Of a stretch of 64,000 nt of DNA, positions 47,398 to 59,074 are shown one piece after another. Every line of letters starts with the position of its first letter. The first letter of the stretch is position 1. The notes beneath the pieces were generated by a model. The model was not told the origin of the DNA. It searched no databases and worked only from the letters and a program-made list of their open reading frames with translations. The stretch is from assembly GCA_034509755.1 (NCBI GenBank), contig CM067552.1:24551821-24615820 (forward strand), written 5' to 3'. Position numbers and translations under genes: made by a program. Origin of the DNA: Anisodus tanguticus. Its lineage: Eukaryota; Streptophyta; Magnoliopsida; Solanales; Solanaceae.

Positions 47398-48260
47398 ACC
47401 ACCAAGGAGATGTGGGATAAACTAGAGGTCACATATGAAGGAACGTCAAAAGTTAGGAAAACAAAGATTGATGTGCTCACACATACATATAAGCTATTCA
47501 TAATGGGGGAAGATGAAAATATTGAATCCATGTTCACCCATTTCAGAAAGATAGTAAGTGAACTCAAGACAGTAGGCATGGTTTATACAAATGGTCAGCA
47601 GGTCGGAAAACTCATCATGAGTCTACCCAAGGCATAGGAGACAAAATCCATTATTCTAGAAAGGGGAGATCTAGAGAATCTCACTTATGATGAGCTTCGA
47701 GGAAGTGTAATGGCGCTCGAAAAGACTCATCCAAATAGATACCCAAAGGAAGAAAAGAATAAGTATGTCACTTTCAAATCCACTACTCATGAAAGTGAAG
47801 ATGATGATGATGAATAAAGCAACGAGATACTAGCTATGATAAATCGGGGAGTAAAAAGCATTATTAGAAAAAGATGACAAAAACCTCGCAATGGGTACAA
47901 AAATAATGATGAAAAATGCTATCAGTGCGGAAAGCCTGGACATATTAAGGTTGGATGGCCAGAACAGGAAAAAAAAAACTACAGGAAACAAAACAATCCA
48001 GATCATATGGATCATGGAGTGATGAAGATGAATAAGATTCAGAACTTGCAGATATGGCAAAAATGTGCTTCATGGCTATGGGAGAATCTAGCGAGGTATG
48101 TTCATTAAACCTTAATACATGTAATGAACTTCAAGCATCTCTTTATTTGGTTACTGATGACCTTCATAAGATGATTGATGAATATAATAAATTGGTTAGA
48201 GAAAAAAGAAGGATTGGCAAATTCTTCTTGAGGCAAGTCAAATTGAAGTCGACTTACTTC
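47398..48260 (+). pseudogene. copia-2 gag, central part and first zinc knuckle
   Basis: The frame resumes inside Gag with EMWDKLEVTYEGTSKVR (47407 on), the conserved UBN2-type core, and stays open to a TAG at 47635-47637. It then continues through LENLTYDELRGSVMALEKTH to an acidic stretch. A zinc knuckle at 47917-47960 reads CYQCGKPGHIKVGW, so the final Cys is Trp and RNA binding is likely lost. The N-terminal third and start codon are missing, deleted with the left LTR. Confidence 0.82.
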
Positions 48261-48740
48261 AAGAGGAGTTAAAATGCAGTTAAATGGCTTCAGGAAATCC
48301 CCAAGTCATAGTTCTGTTAGATCGAATCATCTTAACTCAAATAAAGAAAAATTTGTCAAGAGTCAATCGACTTCCGGTATACATTCCACTAAGTTTTTCA
48401 CTGCCAATAATGATTTCTCTCGAAACAACCATATTTGTTACTCCTATAGTAAGCCAGGTCATAAAGCTTTTAACTGTAAATACAAGTTGTTTAATTTTTG
48501 AAAATGGGTTTGGAGACAAAAAAATATCAACTCAAATAAAAATGAAACTAACCACCAAGGACCCAAGAACACTTGGGTACCTAGAAGAACTGATTCATTT
48601 ATTTTGCAGAAACAACCCAAGAAAACCTTTAAGAAAGACATGTGGGTACTTGATAGTGGGTGTTCCAGACATATGATCGGAAAAAGGAATAACTTCAAAA
48701 CGTTAAAAAGATTGATGGAGGACAAATCAGGTTTGGTTAC
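48261..48740 (+). pseudogene. copia-2 second zinc knuckle and protease
   Basis: A second knuckle near 48431-48474 reads CYSYSKPGHKAFNC, with Tyr in place of the second Cys. After a frameshift, protease follows with WVLDSGCSRHM near 48645-48677, the DSG active site of copia proteases. The region before 48274 is Ser/Asn/Lys-rich, as is usual between Gag and protease. Confidence 0.8.
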
Positions 48741-49700
48741 AATGCTAAAGGAAACGTAATTGGAGTAGGGACTATTATTCCTAGTCCAACGTGTGATCTT
48801 GTTGAAATGTATTTGGTGAATAGACTCAAATATAATATGTTGAGCATCAGTCAACTATGCGACGCCAGGTTCAAAGTAATATTCGATGACGTGAAGTCCA
48901 AACTCAAACATAAAACAAGACATATGCTTATCTTTGGAGAAAGAGTGGAAAATATCTATGTACTCAGTAATTTTTATCTACCTACCCTTATATGTCTTGC
49001 ATCAATAAATAATGATCCTTGGTTATGGCATAGAAAATCAAGTCACGCTAGCATGCATATTCTTGAAAAACTATCAAAGTTAGATCTTGTCTTAGGACTG
49101 AATTTTTCTAAGGATCATATTTGTTATGCATGTCAACTAGGAAAGAAAACTCGCTCCTCTTTCAAACCTAAAGACATTATTAGCACTACCAAGCCTCTTC
49201 AATTACTACATATGGACCTATTTGGACCAACTAGAACTACTAGTCTAGGTGGAAAGAAATATGCTTTTGTTATTGTGGATGATTATTCTCGTTTTACTTT
49301 GGTTATGTTTCTAACTCACAAAAGTGAAGCTTTCACCAAGTTTGATATTTTTTGTAGAATGGTTCAAAAGGGAAAAGGATACTACATCTCTACTATACAC
49401 AGTGATCATAGTAAAGAATTTGAAAACAAGGTCTTTGAAGATTTTTGTGCCCTACAAGGGTATACTCAAACCTTCTCATCGCCACGATCCCCACAATAAA
49501 ATGGTGTTGCAGGGAGAAATAATTGATTTCTTCAAGACACTTCCCGAAGTGCTTCTAGAACAAGGAATGCCTGATAAATTTTGGATTGAAGCTATAAGCA
49601 CTGCTTGTCACATTCTAAATAGATGTCTAGTAAGACCAATCTTGAAAAAAACTCTAAATGAGCTCTTGATAAGGTAAACATCAAAATATTAGCTATTTTC
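48741..49700 (+). pseudogene. copia-2 integrase
   Basis: An open frame at 48807-49499 holds the GAG-pre-integrase motif (LWHRKSSHASMHIL, then CYACQLGKKTRSSF; the usual HxxxH/CxxC zinc site is partly altered) and the core with LHMDLFGPT (first Asp) and HSDHSKEFEN (second Asp, where DNG is usual). A frameshift and a stop near 49497 precede the Glu region, where NGVAER is reduced to NGVAGR-like sequence, so the catalytic Glu appears lost. The ending LEQGMPDKFWIEAISTACHILNRC is in another frame up to 49677. Confidence 0.82.
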
Positions 49701-50310
49701 ATCCCTTCGAATGCAAGTGTTTTGTCTATAATAATGGCGAGGATAATCTTGGTAAATTCGATCCTCGTAGCGATGAAGGTATTTTTGTGGGTTATACACC
49801 CATAAGTAGGTCCTATAGAGTCTATAATAAAAGAACTATGACGATAAATGAATTTGTTCATGTTCTATTTCTTGATACTAAACCCAATGTCCAAGATACA
49901 AGTATTATAGAAAATGATGCAGGGGAAGAGATAAATGTGACAGAGTTAACTCTGAATCAACAAACAAAAAACTCACCCACTCAGGAGATTGGTAAGTCAA
50001 CTAATGAAGATGTCGTGATTGAACTTTATCCTTCTCAAAATGAGTCACCTCAGGATCCCAAAGAACAAGTGAAAACCACAGAAACTCAGCAGATAAACAT
50101 TCCAAGTGAATGGAGAAGTGCAGCTAGCTTTCCAAATGAGTTTATTCTCGAAAATCCAACTACCAAAATGCAAACTAGAGCATTTTTCATATAGCAATCG
50201 GCTGTCGCTCTCATATCTCAACTTGAACCTAAAAAGTTGATGAAGCACTGCATGATCAATCATAGATCAATTCAATGTAAGAATAACTCGATAAATTCGA
50301 AAGAAATCAA
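49701..50310 (+). pseudogene. copia-2 integrase-RT linker
   Basis: An open frame (49787-50194) begins with GYTPISRSYRVYNKRT, the usual end of the integrase C-terminal region, and continues as an acidic, Gln/Thr/Asn-rich linker characteristic of copia Pol between integrase and RT. It ends at a TAG at 50192-50194. Confidence 0.75.
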
Positions 50311-51760
50311 GTATGGAAACTTGTTCCAAGACCAAAAAATTCCTTAGTCATAGGAACAAAATGGGTATTCAGAATCAACCTAGATGAATCTAGACGAGTG
50401 GTCAGAAACAAAGCAAGGTTAGTTGCTCTAGGATACTCTCAACAAGAAGGTATTGACAACGATGAAATCTTTGCTCCCGTAACCAGGTTAGAATCCGTAC
50501 ATATTCTCCTTGCATATGCATCCTTTCAACGATTTAAACTATTTCAAATGGATGTCAAAAGTGCTTTCTTAAATGGTCTTATCAATGAAATTTTTTTTGT
50601 TAAACGATAACCCTTCATGTCCAGATAATGTTTTTAAATTATCAAAGGCGTTGTACGATTTAAAACATGCTCCAAAGGCCTGGTATTAAAGACTTAGCTC
50701 ATATTTACTAGAAAGTAGTTTCAAGCCTGGAAAATTGATACTACTCTGTTCATCTAAAAATCCCCGTTAAATTTAATTTAATTGTTCATATTTATGTTGA
50801 TGATATTATCTTTGGAAGTTTTGACCCTATTTTATGAATGATGTTTTCCGATCTGATGAAAGGAGAATTTGAAATGAGCATGATGGGAGAACTAACTTTT
50901 TACCTAGGATTGCAACTAGGGCAGTTGAATACCGGTACATTCATTAGTCAAACAAAGTATACGAAGGAGCTAATCAAAAAAAATTGTATGGAAAAAGCCA
51001 TAGCTTTTGAAACACCTATGAGTCCCTCAACTTGTCTTGAAACTGATGTGCCTGGGAAAGATGTAGATGAAAAGACTTATCGCGGAATGATTGGGTCTCT
51101 ACTATATCTAACAGTTAGTCGACAAGATAACATGTTCAACGTTTGCAAATGTGGTAGATTCCAGTCGGCTCCCATAAAATCATACCTCACAACAGTAAAA
51201 AGAATCATTCACTATCTCGTTGGAACTCAAGATTTCAGCCTCTGGTAGCCCCACCCAAATAATTTTAATCTAATTGGATATTCAGATGATGATTTTGAAG
51301 GTGATAAAATAGATAGGAAAATCACAAGCGGTACATGTCAGTTATTGGGAGAATCTCCCATATCCTAGCACAGTAAAAAGCAGACATCAATTGCTCTATC
51401 AACAAATGAGGATGAATACTTAGCATTAGGAAGTTGCGCCACAAAACTTCTATGGATGAAGCATCAATTAATTGACTATGCTTTAACTTATGATTTTGTG
51501 CCTATTATGTTTGATAATACTAGTGCAATAATCTTATCTAAATATATTGTGCCTCATTCTAGGGAAAAACATACGATATTAATCATAACTTTATTCGTGA
51601 TCATGTTAAAAATGGTGATTTGACTTTGGAATTTGTTGTCTCAGAAAATCAGTTAGCTGATATCTTTACTAAACCTTTGCTGGAAGAAAGATTCTACTCT
51701 CTTCGAAGTAATTTAGGTATCATCTCTTTTGAGAATAAATAATTTTTGTATTAAAATATT
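50311..51760 (+). pseudogene. copia-2 reverse transcriptase and RNase H
   Basis: RT begins with KWVFRINLDESRRVVRNKARLVALGYSQQEG (to 50455) and FQMDVKSAFLNG. The frame breaks near 50608; SKALYDLKHAPKAWY and a decayed VDDI (VYVDDIIFGS-type) near 50795-50815 follow. The open piece 50838-51248 carries GELTFYLGLQLGQ and MIGSLLYLTVSRQD. RNase H remnants run to about 51700 (STNEDEYLAL, MFDNTSAIILSK, then QLADIFTKPL-like sequence). Several stops occur. Confidence 0.85.
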
Positions 51761-52180
51761 TTCCTAAATTAACTCCTATGTACGATCAATAATAATATTC
51801 CTGTGTTTCAATTGTATGTGTATTGTACTTAATAGTTTCCTTTCTTGTGAATTAATGTGTGTCTATTACGCTTCCCACCTCCGTTCCTTACCATATCATT
51901 ACACCTCTTCCCAAGACCTCAGACCTTTCGTATCACACCCTTTCACTCCTTCCCACACGACTACTTACCTTTTCCATCTATATCTACTAAACTCTCTCTC
52001 TTTCTCTTATACTTCACAATCATCTATCATCTTCTATCTCTATCTACTTCACAATTTCCGCAATAGTAAGAGATAAATACACCACATCTAGTAGTTGTAG
52101 GTCCAGTAGGCGAATAGTTTCATCGTCTTAAGAACCCATTCATATTCCCACCCATTCTTCCGACAAGGACCAAATCAATC
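51761..52180 (+). other. copia-2 spacer between pol and env-like ORF
   Basis: Pyrimidine-rich sequence. The Ser/Leu/Tyr-rich frames at 51816-52076 resemble leader sequence and match no domain I know. In related elements such a stretch separates pol from the env-like frame. Confidence 0.55.
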
Positions 52181-52643
52181 ATGGAAACCAAGAAAAGAAA
52201 TGGGCAATCCCTCAATCCCCAAAGGGAAATCAATCAACGAAATGAAAAACAGAGTCACCTGAAGATTTTGAGCCTGAGAACATGCAACTCTTTTGAAGCG
52301 CTGCTGAAAAAGCCAAGTTTAATCTATTAAAAAATGTCGCATCGCTACTGGACGCATCATTTGCCTTGAGCAATTGAAGGATTCTCATTGTGCTATAAGT
52401 TTCTTCTTTAAATCCCAAAAATTTTCCCTTGTTTTCCAACTCTGTGATATTGAAGTTCTTGAGGAACTCGTGAGAATGTTCTATGCAAACCTTAGGATCT
52501 CTAGTGATAGTGGTGAACGTGAATCTCTAGTAATGGGAACCTAAATCGTTATTAATGATTTTCTAATTGAAAAAGTTTTTGAGTGAAGTTTTCAGGGAAA
52601 GTTGAATTCATGCATAATACCTAGCCTGAAAAGTTTTTGAGTG
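52181..52643 (+). pseudogene. copia-2 env-like ORF, N-terminal part
   Basis: Starts METKKRNGQS at 52181 with an A three bases before the ATG. After a frameshift near 52250 it reads through SAAEKAKFNLLKNVASLL and several TGA/TAG codons to the solo-LTR insertion point. It is the first half of the extra ORF that Sireviruses carry after pol. Whether that protein is a true envelope is not established for the family; no signal peptide or clear membrane segment is visible here. Confidence 0.65.
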
Positions 52644-55341
52644 TGTCACACCCCAACCTTGGGTAGCACCCGGCACCTGAACTGCCTGAGCGAACCACCT
52701 GAATATCATTATACAAACATATAATTGTTTGGGTTGACGAGGCCCGATAAGAATAATTGTAACATGATACGACACCAATTCTTGCAAACAAAATAATCCA
52801 ACATAGGCATATCTATATACTAAGGCTGACAAGGCCATACTAAATAAATTGTACAACACAGGACGTGTCTACAAAGTCTCTAAGAAAATGTTGACACAAT
52901 ACATAAGTCCGGACAGGGCCCCCCGACATACCCAAAGTACCAAAAGAGATATAAACCTTCTAACTCGGTAATACTTCAGGAAAAGATGGAGCTAACCAAC
53001 CAAAGTTGACGTCTTCACACGAATTACCAGGGTGGATCCTCACCTCGCCTACCTGAACTTGTGTGGCATAAAACACAATGTCCCCAGGAAAAGAGACATC
53101 AGTACGAATAATGTACTGAATATATAAGCCAGAAATAAAACATGATACTGTATAATCATAAAAGAGAGAAGGTTACGAGTCAATTTGAACCTCTGTAATG
53201 CCGCACTACAATCTTAATATTGTAACCTTAATTATTCACAAGGATCTGACATATCCTATGACCTTACTTCTAACATAGTGTCAGCATCACAAATCTATCT
53301 GCTCGACTGTCCAACCAGTCATAACCCAGTGGTGAGTACATGCCTACCCAATCGAGGGTAAATGATGATACATGACTGCCCATCCCGTGGTATATAACGT
53401 GTCTGCCCAACCAGTGGTAATCAATGATACATAACTACCCGACTGGTGGTAACTGCATCTCTATCCAAATATGGTTAATATCATACCATACCGAGCCCTA
53501 ATGAGGGACTCGATAGTACCCGACCTATGAGAGGGACTCGGTAATATCAAACAACCTGCAGTGGTAATGCTCATCTGCCCAACCGACCATCGCCCGATGG
53601 TAAAATACATATCTGCCAAGCTGGTCATTGCTCGGCGGTGATTACATGTCTGCCCGATCGGCCGTAACCCGATGGTAAGTAACTGTCTACCCAACTGGTC
53701 GTAGCTCAGTGGTAATCCATACTACTAAGTCTATGCCCCTATACGTATAATATACATACATACACACTTGAAGAGCCATATTAGACCTCTATGTACTTAT
53801 CATAATAAAGTAAGATTGCTACCTTGTTGACTAGCATTTAGGACTATCATCGATAACTTCTCATTTTTATCTTAAAGCCACGGGAATCCTTTTTACATAA
53901 GCATATTCAATCCTAAGATCCATAGGCCCGAGCTTCTAATACATCAAGAGTAAAGTCCCATTCCTCCGACCATCATTGAAAATATAACATACTATTTCAT
54001 TTTCATTCTTCCGTAAGAGTCAACAAGATAAGGTACATCATCTATTACCTTCGCGATACCCATGAAAGGGCCATAGTCATTTCATTCCCTTAGGAACTAA
54101 CAAGTCACGACACAACATTCCTAGCTCCCATAAAACCAACAAGGGCCATAAGATGACAACAGGATGAGATATTATAACGTACGGATCCTACTCCCGACAA
54201 GGAATAATAAAAAATCAACAAAATAAGAATATTTTCCATAGGCAATATTAGAGTTCTCTTTGGCAGACATTTCATTATGCATTTCCATTTCACAAACATT
54301 TTAAAAAAAAGAAGAGTTTAGCCTTCACATACATGTCGCCCTAGCTAGATGGATCCCACGAGTCCTCGTCTGCTTCACGAATGATAACCTACATTATACG
54401 AATGGTTTAAATCAACATCGGACCAAAGAACCATAAATCATTTCATTGAGACATATTGTCGAACACTTGAGAGGCATACTTCTCATACTTGGTTTTCATG
54501 GTCATCAAGATACTATCCATTCCTCTTTCTCAACAATAACAACAATAGCACAAAAAACAACTACAAAAACAATAACCATAACAACAACAACACAACAACA
54601 TCAATAACCACAAGATCACCACACACAAACCACAACTTCTAACACCATATCTTTCAATCTCAAGCTATGATCATTAACAATTCAAGGTTCATAATAAATC
54701 TTTCATGGAGTTCTAGCTCACTACCACACTTTACTTTCATCAACAACTTCCACAAATCTATAAGATGTTTAAAGATCATTAACAACATCAATAACTTACC
54801 TTAACTCAGCCAAGAAATATTGCACTATAAACCTCTTTCCAATCACCAAGAAGATCCTTACTCCATCTTGCTTCTATAAAGATTTTCCAAGCTTTAATGA
54901 TTATCTATGAAAGATTTGCCTTTGGATTGATATGGGATGGCTCATTGATGATATACAAACCCAGGGGAATTTTTGAGAGAGTATTAGAAGAGTTGTAGTC
55001 GAAATTTAAATGAAATGAAGAAGCCACCGCTCCTTGGCTATTTATAGAACTTCTACCACCCCTGATATGCGGCCAGTTCTACACCGCAGAACACCATATG
55101 TGGAAGTAGAAGCCAACACATATGGAGGCAGTGAGGAGAGGAAAATGAGAGTATGATATTGGGCTAATCCACAAAGCGGATCGGCTTCCGTGGGGTAGAT
55201 TATTTAGCGTATCGTCTAATCTTTGCCAATTTTTTATGAGATGTACTTCATTTAATCCAATTGACTTACAGCCTTCCGTATACCTCTGTAACACTCATAT
55301 AAGTCATACATGACCCTCGGGAAGGGTATTGGGTTGCCACA
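52644..55341 (-). mobile_element. solo gypsy LTR inserted in the env-like ORF, minus strand
   Basis: The left end TGTCACACCCCAACCTTGGG is the reverse complement of the CCCAAGGTTGGGGTGTGACA end shared with gypsy-2. The right end GGGTTGCCACA gives TG...CA termini. At 2.7 kb it is close to the gypsy-2 LTR without its MITE. No internal region is present. The flanking pentamers (gagtg and gctta) do not match, so the exact right end is uncertain by about 15 bp. It contains a minisatellite at about 53290-53720 and an AAC-rich tract at 54530-54610. Confidence 0.75.
53290..53720. repeat. degenerate minisatellite inside solo LTR
   Basis: About ten imperfect units of 27-40 bp beginning ctgcccaac/ctacccgac and ending gtggtaa/gatggtaa followed by tacat or taact. 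Many units hold a CGG/CCG pair capable of pairing (cgatcggccgtaacccgatgg). Confidence 0.75.
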
Positions 55342-56237
55342 GCTTAAATAGATTGATTATGCTCTCGTCTACGCATGAAACCATGTGGTGTAACAAAGTG
55401 TATGTTGATGAAGCTAAATTCTTTTTGTCTGAACCTGGTACTGAGCATCTCGAGTATGGTCCTTCTTTTGTCTATTTTAAAACTCATATTTTGTCTCACA
55501 TTATTGCTACTACTATGCTTCCTCGTGTTGTCTCTCTTAGCAATATTACAAATAGGGATGTGTATGTGGGTTACTACCTTCTGAAAAAGATCAAGATTAA
55601 TTTGGAAAAATTGTTTAGGGAGTACATGTTTGAAAGTGTTGATGACCTTAGCACTAAAGAAAGCCTTCCTTATGGAATGGTGATGACCTGTATTCTCAAA
55701 TCATTATTTGTTGATATTATTGATTTTTCTGTTCAAGATATGCATTTAGGGTATGATTCTAGGACTTTTGCAAGTATGGGCTATGTGTTGGTTGATGGAG
55801 AATGGGTCTAGAAGGCTAACTTCGAGGTGAAAATTGAACCTCAGTCTGAGGAAGTTGTTGTTGTACCTACAAAGTCTACATCTATTATCCTGAAGGAAGC
55901 CCAAGATATGAAATTGACTCTAGCTTCTATGGATGACAACCTACATAGAAGTCATGAGATTATTGTACAGATGTTGAGTTCAATCAATGATATATGATCT
56001 GATATGAACAAACTGCACCTCAGTGTGGATGGGTTGAAGAATGAATGTGTGAAGACTGTGAACAAGCTGATCAAGCGAGTCAACTTGATCTCGCGCGACA
56101 CTTCCACTTCAAATGATAATCTATCAATCGCAGTTCAAAACTCCTACTATTCCCTCTCCAAGAACATTGAAAAATCCAATCATTCCTTCTCTAGCAGAAT
56201 CATCAACACCCTCAACTACATCCTGGGAAAGTGTTGA
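55342..56237 (+). pseudogene. copia-2 env-like ORF, C-terminal part
   Basis: One reading frame runs to 56237 with two in-frame stops, TAG 55809-55811 and TGA 55995-55997. The first part (LSSTHETMWCNKVYVDEAKF, then LPYGMVMTCILKSLF) resembles the 'putative plant transposon protein' domain found in retroelement extra ORFs, as I recall it. The last 100 codons are rich in heptad-like Leu/Ile/Val and probably form a coiled coil (KTVNKLIKRVNLIS). It follows the solo LTR, which separates it from its N-terminal half. Function unknown. Confidence 0.7.
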
Positions 56238-56576
56238 CATATTTTCTATGTTGTTATGTGATGTTAAGAAAATGTGTTTGTCGGGCTATGACCTTCTCTA
56301 TTTGATGGATTTGTAAGGATTGTTTGGCCCATGAATGCTTAACTTTTAATTAGTTTAGGATCATCATTGCTAGTACTCATGTTGTTGTCTATATATATGT
56401 TGTTGTGTTTTTCCTTTTTTATAATGTCAAAGGGGGAGAACATAAGCAATAATTCGGGGGGAGCAACAGAGGATGCATCAAGAAAAGGGGAGCAACAAAT
56501 GAAGACAACAGAAGAAGACATCTACAATCAGGAAAGTTGACACACAAACAAACTTGAAAATTATTGTTGTCATTAA
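56238..56576 (+). other. copia-2 3' untranslated spacer
   Basis: GT-rich sequence between the env-like ORF and the polypurine tract, with gaagacaacagaagaagac repeats and no frame. Confidence 0.6.
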
Positions 56577-56591
56577 CAAAAAGGGGGAGAT
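56577..56591 (+). other. copia-2 polypurine tract
   Basis: AACAAAAAGGGGGAGAT lies immediately before the LTR start TGTTATCCCC. This is the classic Sirevirus-type tract. Confidence 0.9.
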
Positions 56592-57540
56592 TGTTATCCC
56601 CAAGAAATATAATATTAATAATGACACCACTAACCTAAGTGTGTTTGCAGATTCACTTAAAGTCCAGCGAAGTTGAAGACCAGAGATTCACTCTATGTTC
56701 AGAGGGAATCGAAGACTGACCAATTAGAACATAGCCAGGCCCAAATCAGAAATTTAAAGGATGGCCCATACCATTACCACTCAAATTCAAACAAGGAAGA
56801 CTAAAAAGGAAACACAGTACAAGTCTTCAACAAAATTTAGAAAAAAGAAAGACCAAGATTGCGCCAAAGTACCACAAGTCATTAGCAAGATTCAAGAAAG
56901 GAAAACCTCGATTGCAGAATCATCGTGACTGCACTCATACAAGGCAAGATTCATCAAATCGCAAAGCATAACCACAAGAGATATCCGTAGATCACAATCA
57001 TTGATGGCAGACAGATTCCATTGGGTTACCTTAGAGCGAGCCTCCAAGAAGATCAATCAAAAAAATGATTGCTCTCCACTTATCTCATCACATCACCAAA
57101 GGCATAAGACTGCATACAACCTCCATAATATATTGAATACCTCCAAGATTATGAAAGATCTACAACTTTACTTAAGCAAAATCTTATTAACTCTTTCATC
57201 TTATCAAACACATTGTAATCGTTAGTACTTCGGTGTTAAGAAAAAAAAGGAGGAGATAGACATATAGCTATACAGGTAAAGGTTGTAACAAAAAAATTGG
57301 GATCTGTCCAGATAAAGTTGACGTCTCAATCTGAACCAACATTGTAACGACAACTATTCAAGGCTCTAAGGAAACCTTTGTAACCCAAGGGGTCTGGAAT
57401 AGGCACCACACTGGTGATCCGAACCAATATAAATTGCTTGTGTCATTTATTATTCTACATTACTTTTAAAAGACTTGTAGGAAAGTTGACTCACAAAATA
57501 ATAAGAATTAATTTACAATAAACCCCCCTCTTGTGTTTTA
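56592..57540 (+). repeat. copia-2 right LTR
   Basis: 949 bp, TGTTATCCCCAAG to TTGTGTTTTA, followed by CATAT. If CATAT is the duplication the LTR ends in TA; a CA end would fall two bases later. A TATA-like motif (CAATATAAATTGC) near 57427 is in the usual promoter position. The first ~330 bp align with 41408-41712. Confidence 0.85.
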
Positions 57541-57545
57541 CATAT
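57541..57545. repeat. copia-2 target-site duplication, right copy
   Basis: CATAT, same as 41403-41407. Confidence 0.75.
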
Positions 57546-58607
57546 GATTTCTCTGTCCAAAAGTTCTTGACTTCCAAAATGAAAGTGAAATTCTCCCTCA
57601 AGGTTGAAGAAGATATAGAGTGACCAAATAGGGAAATTTTAGGGGACGTTATGTTTGGAAATTTTAGGGGACGTTACGTGTTGGCATGTGCTTTGGTTGA
57701 TGTTGTTAGTTGCTAGACAAGAAATAAACTAAAGGATGACTGTTACAACTTTGAAATTAGTCAAGGGATACTTTTTGTCTACTATAATAATGAAAGTATG
57801 TACCTTAGGTTTGTATCATAGTTTCAGATGTTTTTAGCCAAAACCTCTACCCTTCCATGTCCAAATTTAAAAAATGACCTTCTTTTCTGCTACTGCTACT
57901 AACATCAGTTGTATAATCTCTTTAATTGCTAAGTAAATTTGTCGATTCGTCGCTAAATTCATTGAAAATATCTTATAGGCTGAAATGCAAATTTATCATC
58001 ATTCTTCCTCATGTTAATGTACTCATCTTCCATACTTGTAAAATGGTATTGTACAAATTATATCAAAAAGAGGAGATAGACAATACTTTGTTCACACTGA
58101 TCACTACAAAGGTATATAACCAACAGAACATGTATACATGTGGCAGACATATTTTGTTTATACAAAATGGTAGCATCTTAAATTCTTGTCAGATGTCGGG
58201 CCTTTATTTCTTTTCCATACTTTTATAGATAAGTTGTATTTTAATACTCTATAAGTTTCATTCTCCACTTTAGCTAACTCTTTTGTCTTTCTTTTGTAAT
58301 CCCCTGTTCTTTCTTAGACAATATTTTAGTTGTATTATAATGTTATAACCTGATGTAGGAAGCTCCAAATTAAGAACGAGTTATCTTATTAGAAATTACA
58401 TTTCAATATCTTCAACCATGATGAATTTGGTACCCCAATTCGTATGTAGAGCCTTATTTTTCACATTGGTTTGAAAAGTCACAATATATTTACATGTGTA
58501 GACTCGTTATGTTTTTATACATTATATTTCATCTTTTGATACATTTATTTTATCATTTCAAGCCATACAGTCTGATGTTCGAAAATTTTGCATATGGAAG
58601 ATTTCAT
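57546..58607. other. AT-rich flank without recognised features
   Basis: Once continuous with 38590-41402. A near-exact tandem duplication of ggaaattttaggggacgtta occurs at about 57629-57680. The frame at 57926-58228 (100 codons) shows no known domain. No repeat family recognised. Confidence 0.5.
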
Positions 58608-59074
58608 GTCACAAACCAATTTACCGAGTCGTGATGGCACTAACCCCAATGGTCAATAAGCCAACCACAAACTCATTAACCAAAATATAAAGACAAGTAA
58701 GTGCGTAATGTAGTTAAGTAATTTAATTAAGTCATAAAAGAGTATCTTATTAGAAATATTAGGAAAATACAACCATTTCCCATGTCTGGTATCACGAGTA
58801 CAAGAACTAACTAAAGATTATTACATAGTATGGGTAAAACACCCGAATACAGTATGAATGAAAGGAAAATTCGGTGCTACGGATCAGCTGATAGCTCACC
58901 CCGTATCCTCCAAAATAGCTCCTCAATGGGCTGGAAAATCATGCGTCCCACTAGTGCTGGGAACCGAACCATCACAAAAAAGTGCAGTAAGTGTAGCGTG
59001 AGTATGAGAAATAACGTGTACTCAGCAACATCTTCGACTGACCCTATCTTAAAAAGAGATGAGGGTTGGCCTTC
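58608..59074 (-). repeat. minus-strand gypsy LTR 3' fragment
   Basis: Begins TGTCACAAACCAATTTACCG, the reverse complement of an LTR end with CGGTAAATTGGTTTGTGACA, and includes gtgtactcagcaacatc, a motif shared with other LTRs here. It is cut by the gypsy-4 LTR at 59075. Confidence 0.65.

Larger units (their letters stand above)
41408..57540 (+). mobile_element. copia-2: Sirevirus-like Ty1/copia with env-like ORF, invaded by three other elements
   Basis: The left LTR start (41408-41712) and the full right LTR (56592-57540) are homologous and flanked by CATAT. Between them are gag with two damaged zinc knuckles, protease, integrase, RT, RNase H, an env-like ORF and a polypurine tract, the Sirevirus layout. 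Invading segments are copia-3 (41713-46317), a gypsy LTR fragment (46318-47397) and a solo gypsy LTR (52644-55341). The rest of the left LTR, the primer site and the gag start are lost. Confidence 0.85.

Noticed and set aside
53290..53720. CRISPR-like repeat array
   Set aside because: Units are degenerate, spacers are not unique, and the region lies in a plant LTR.
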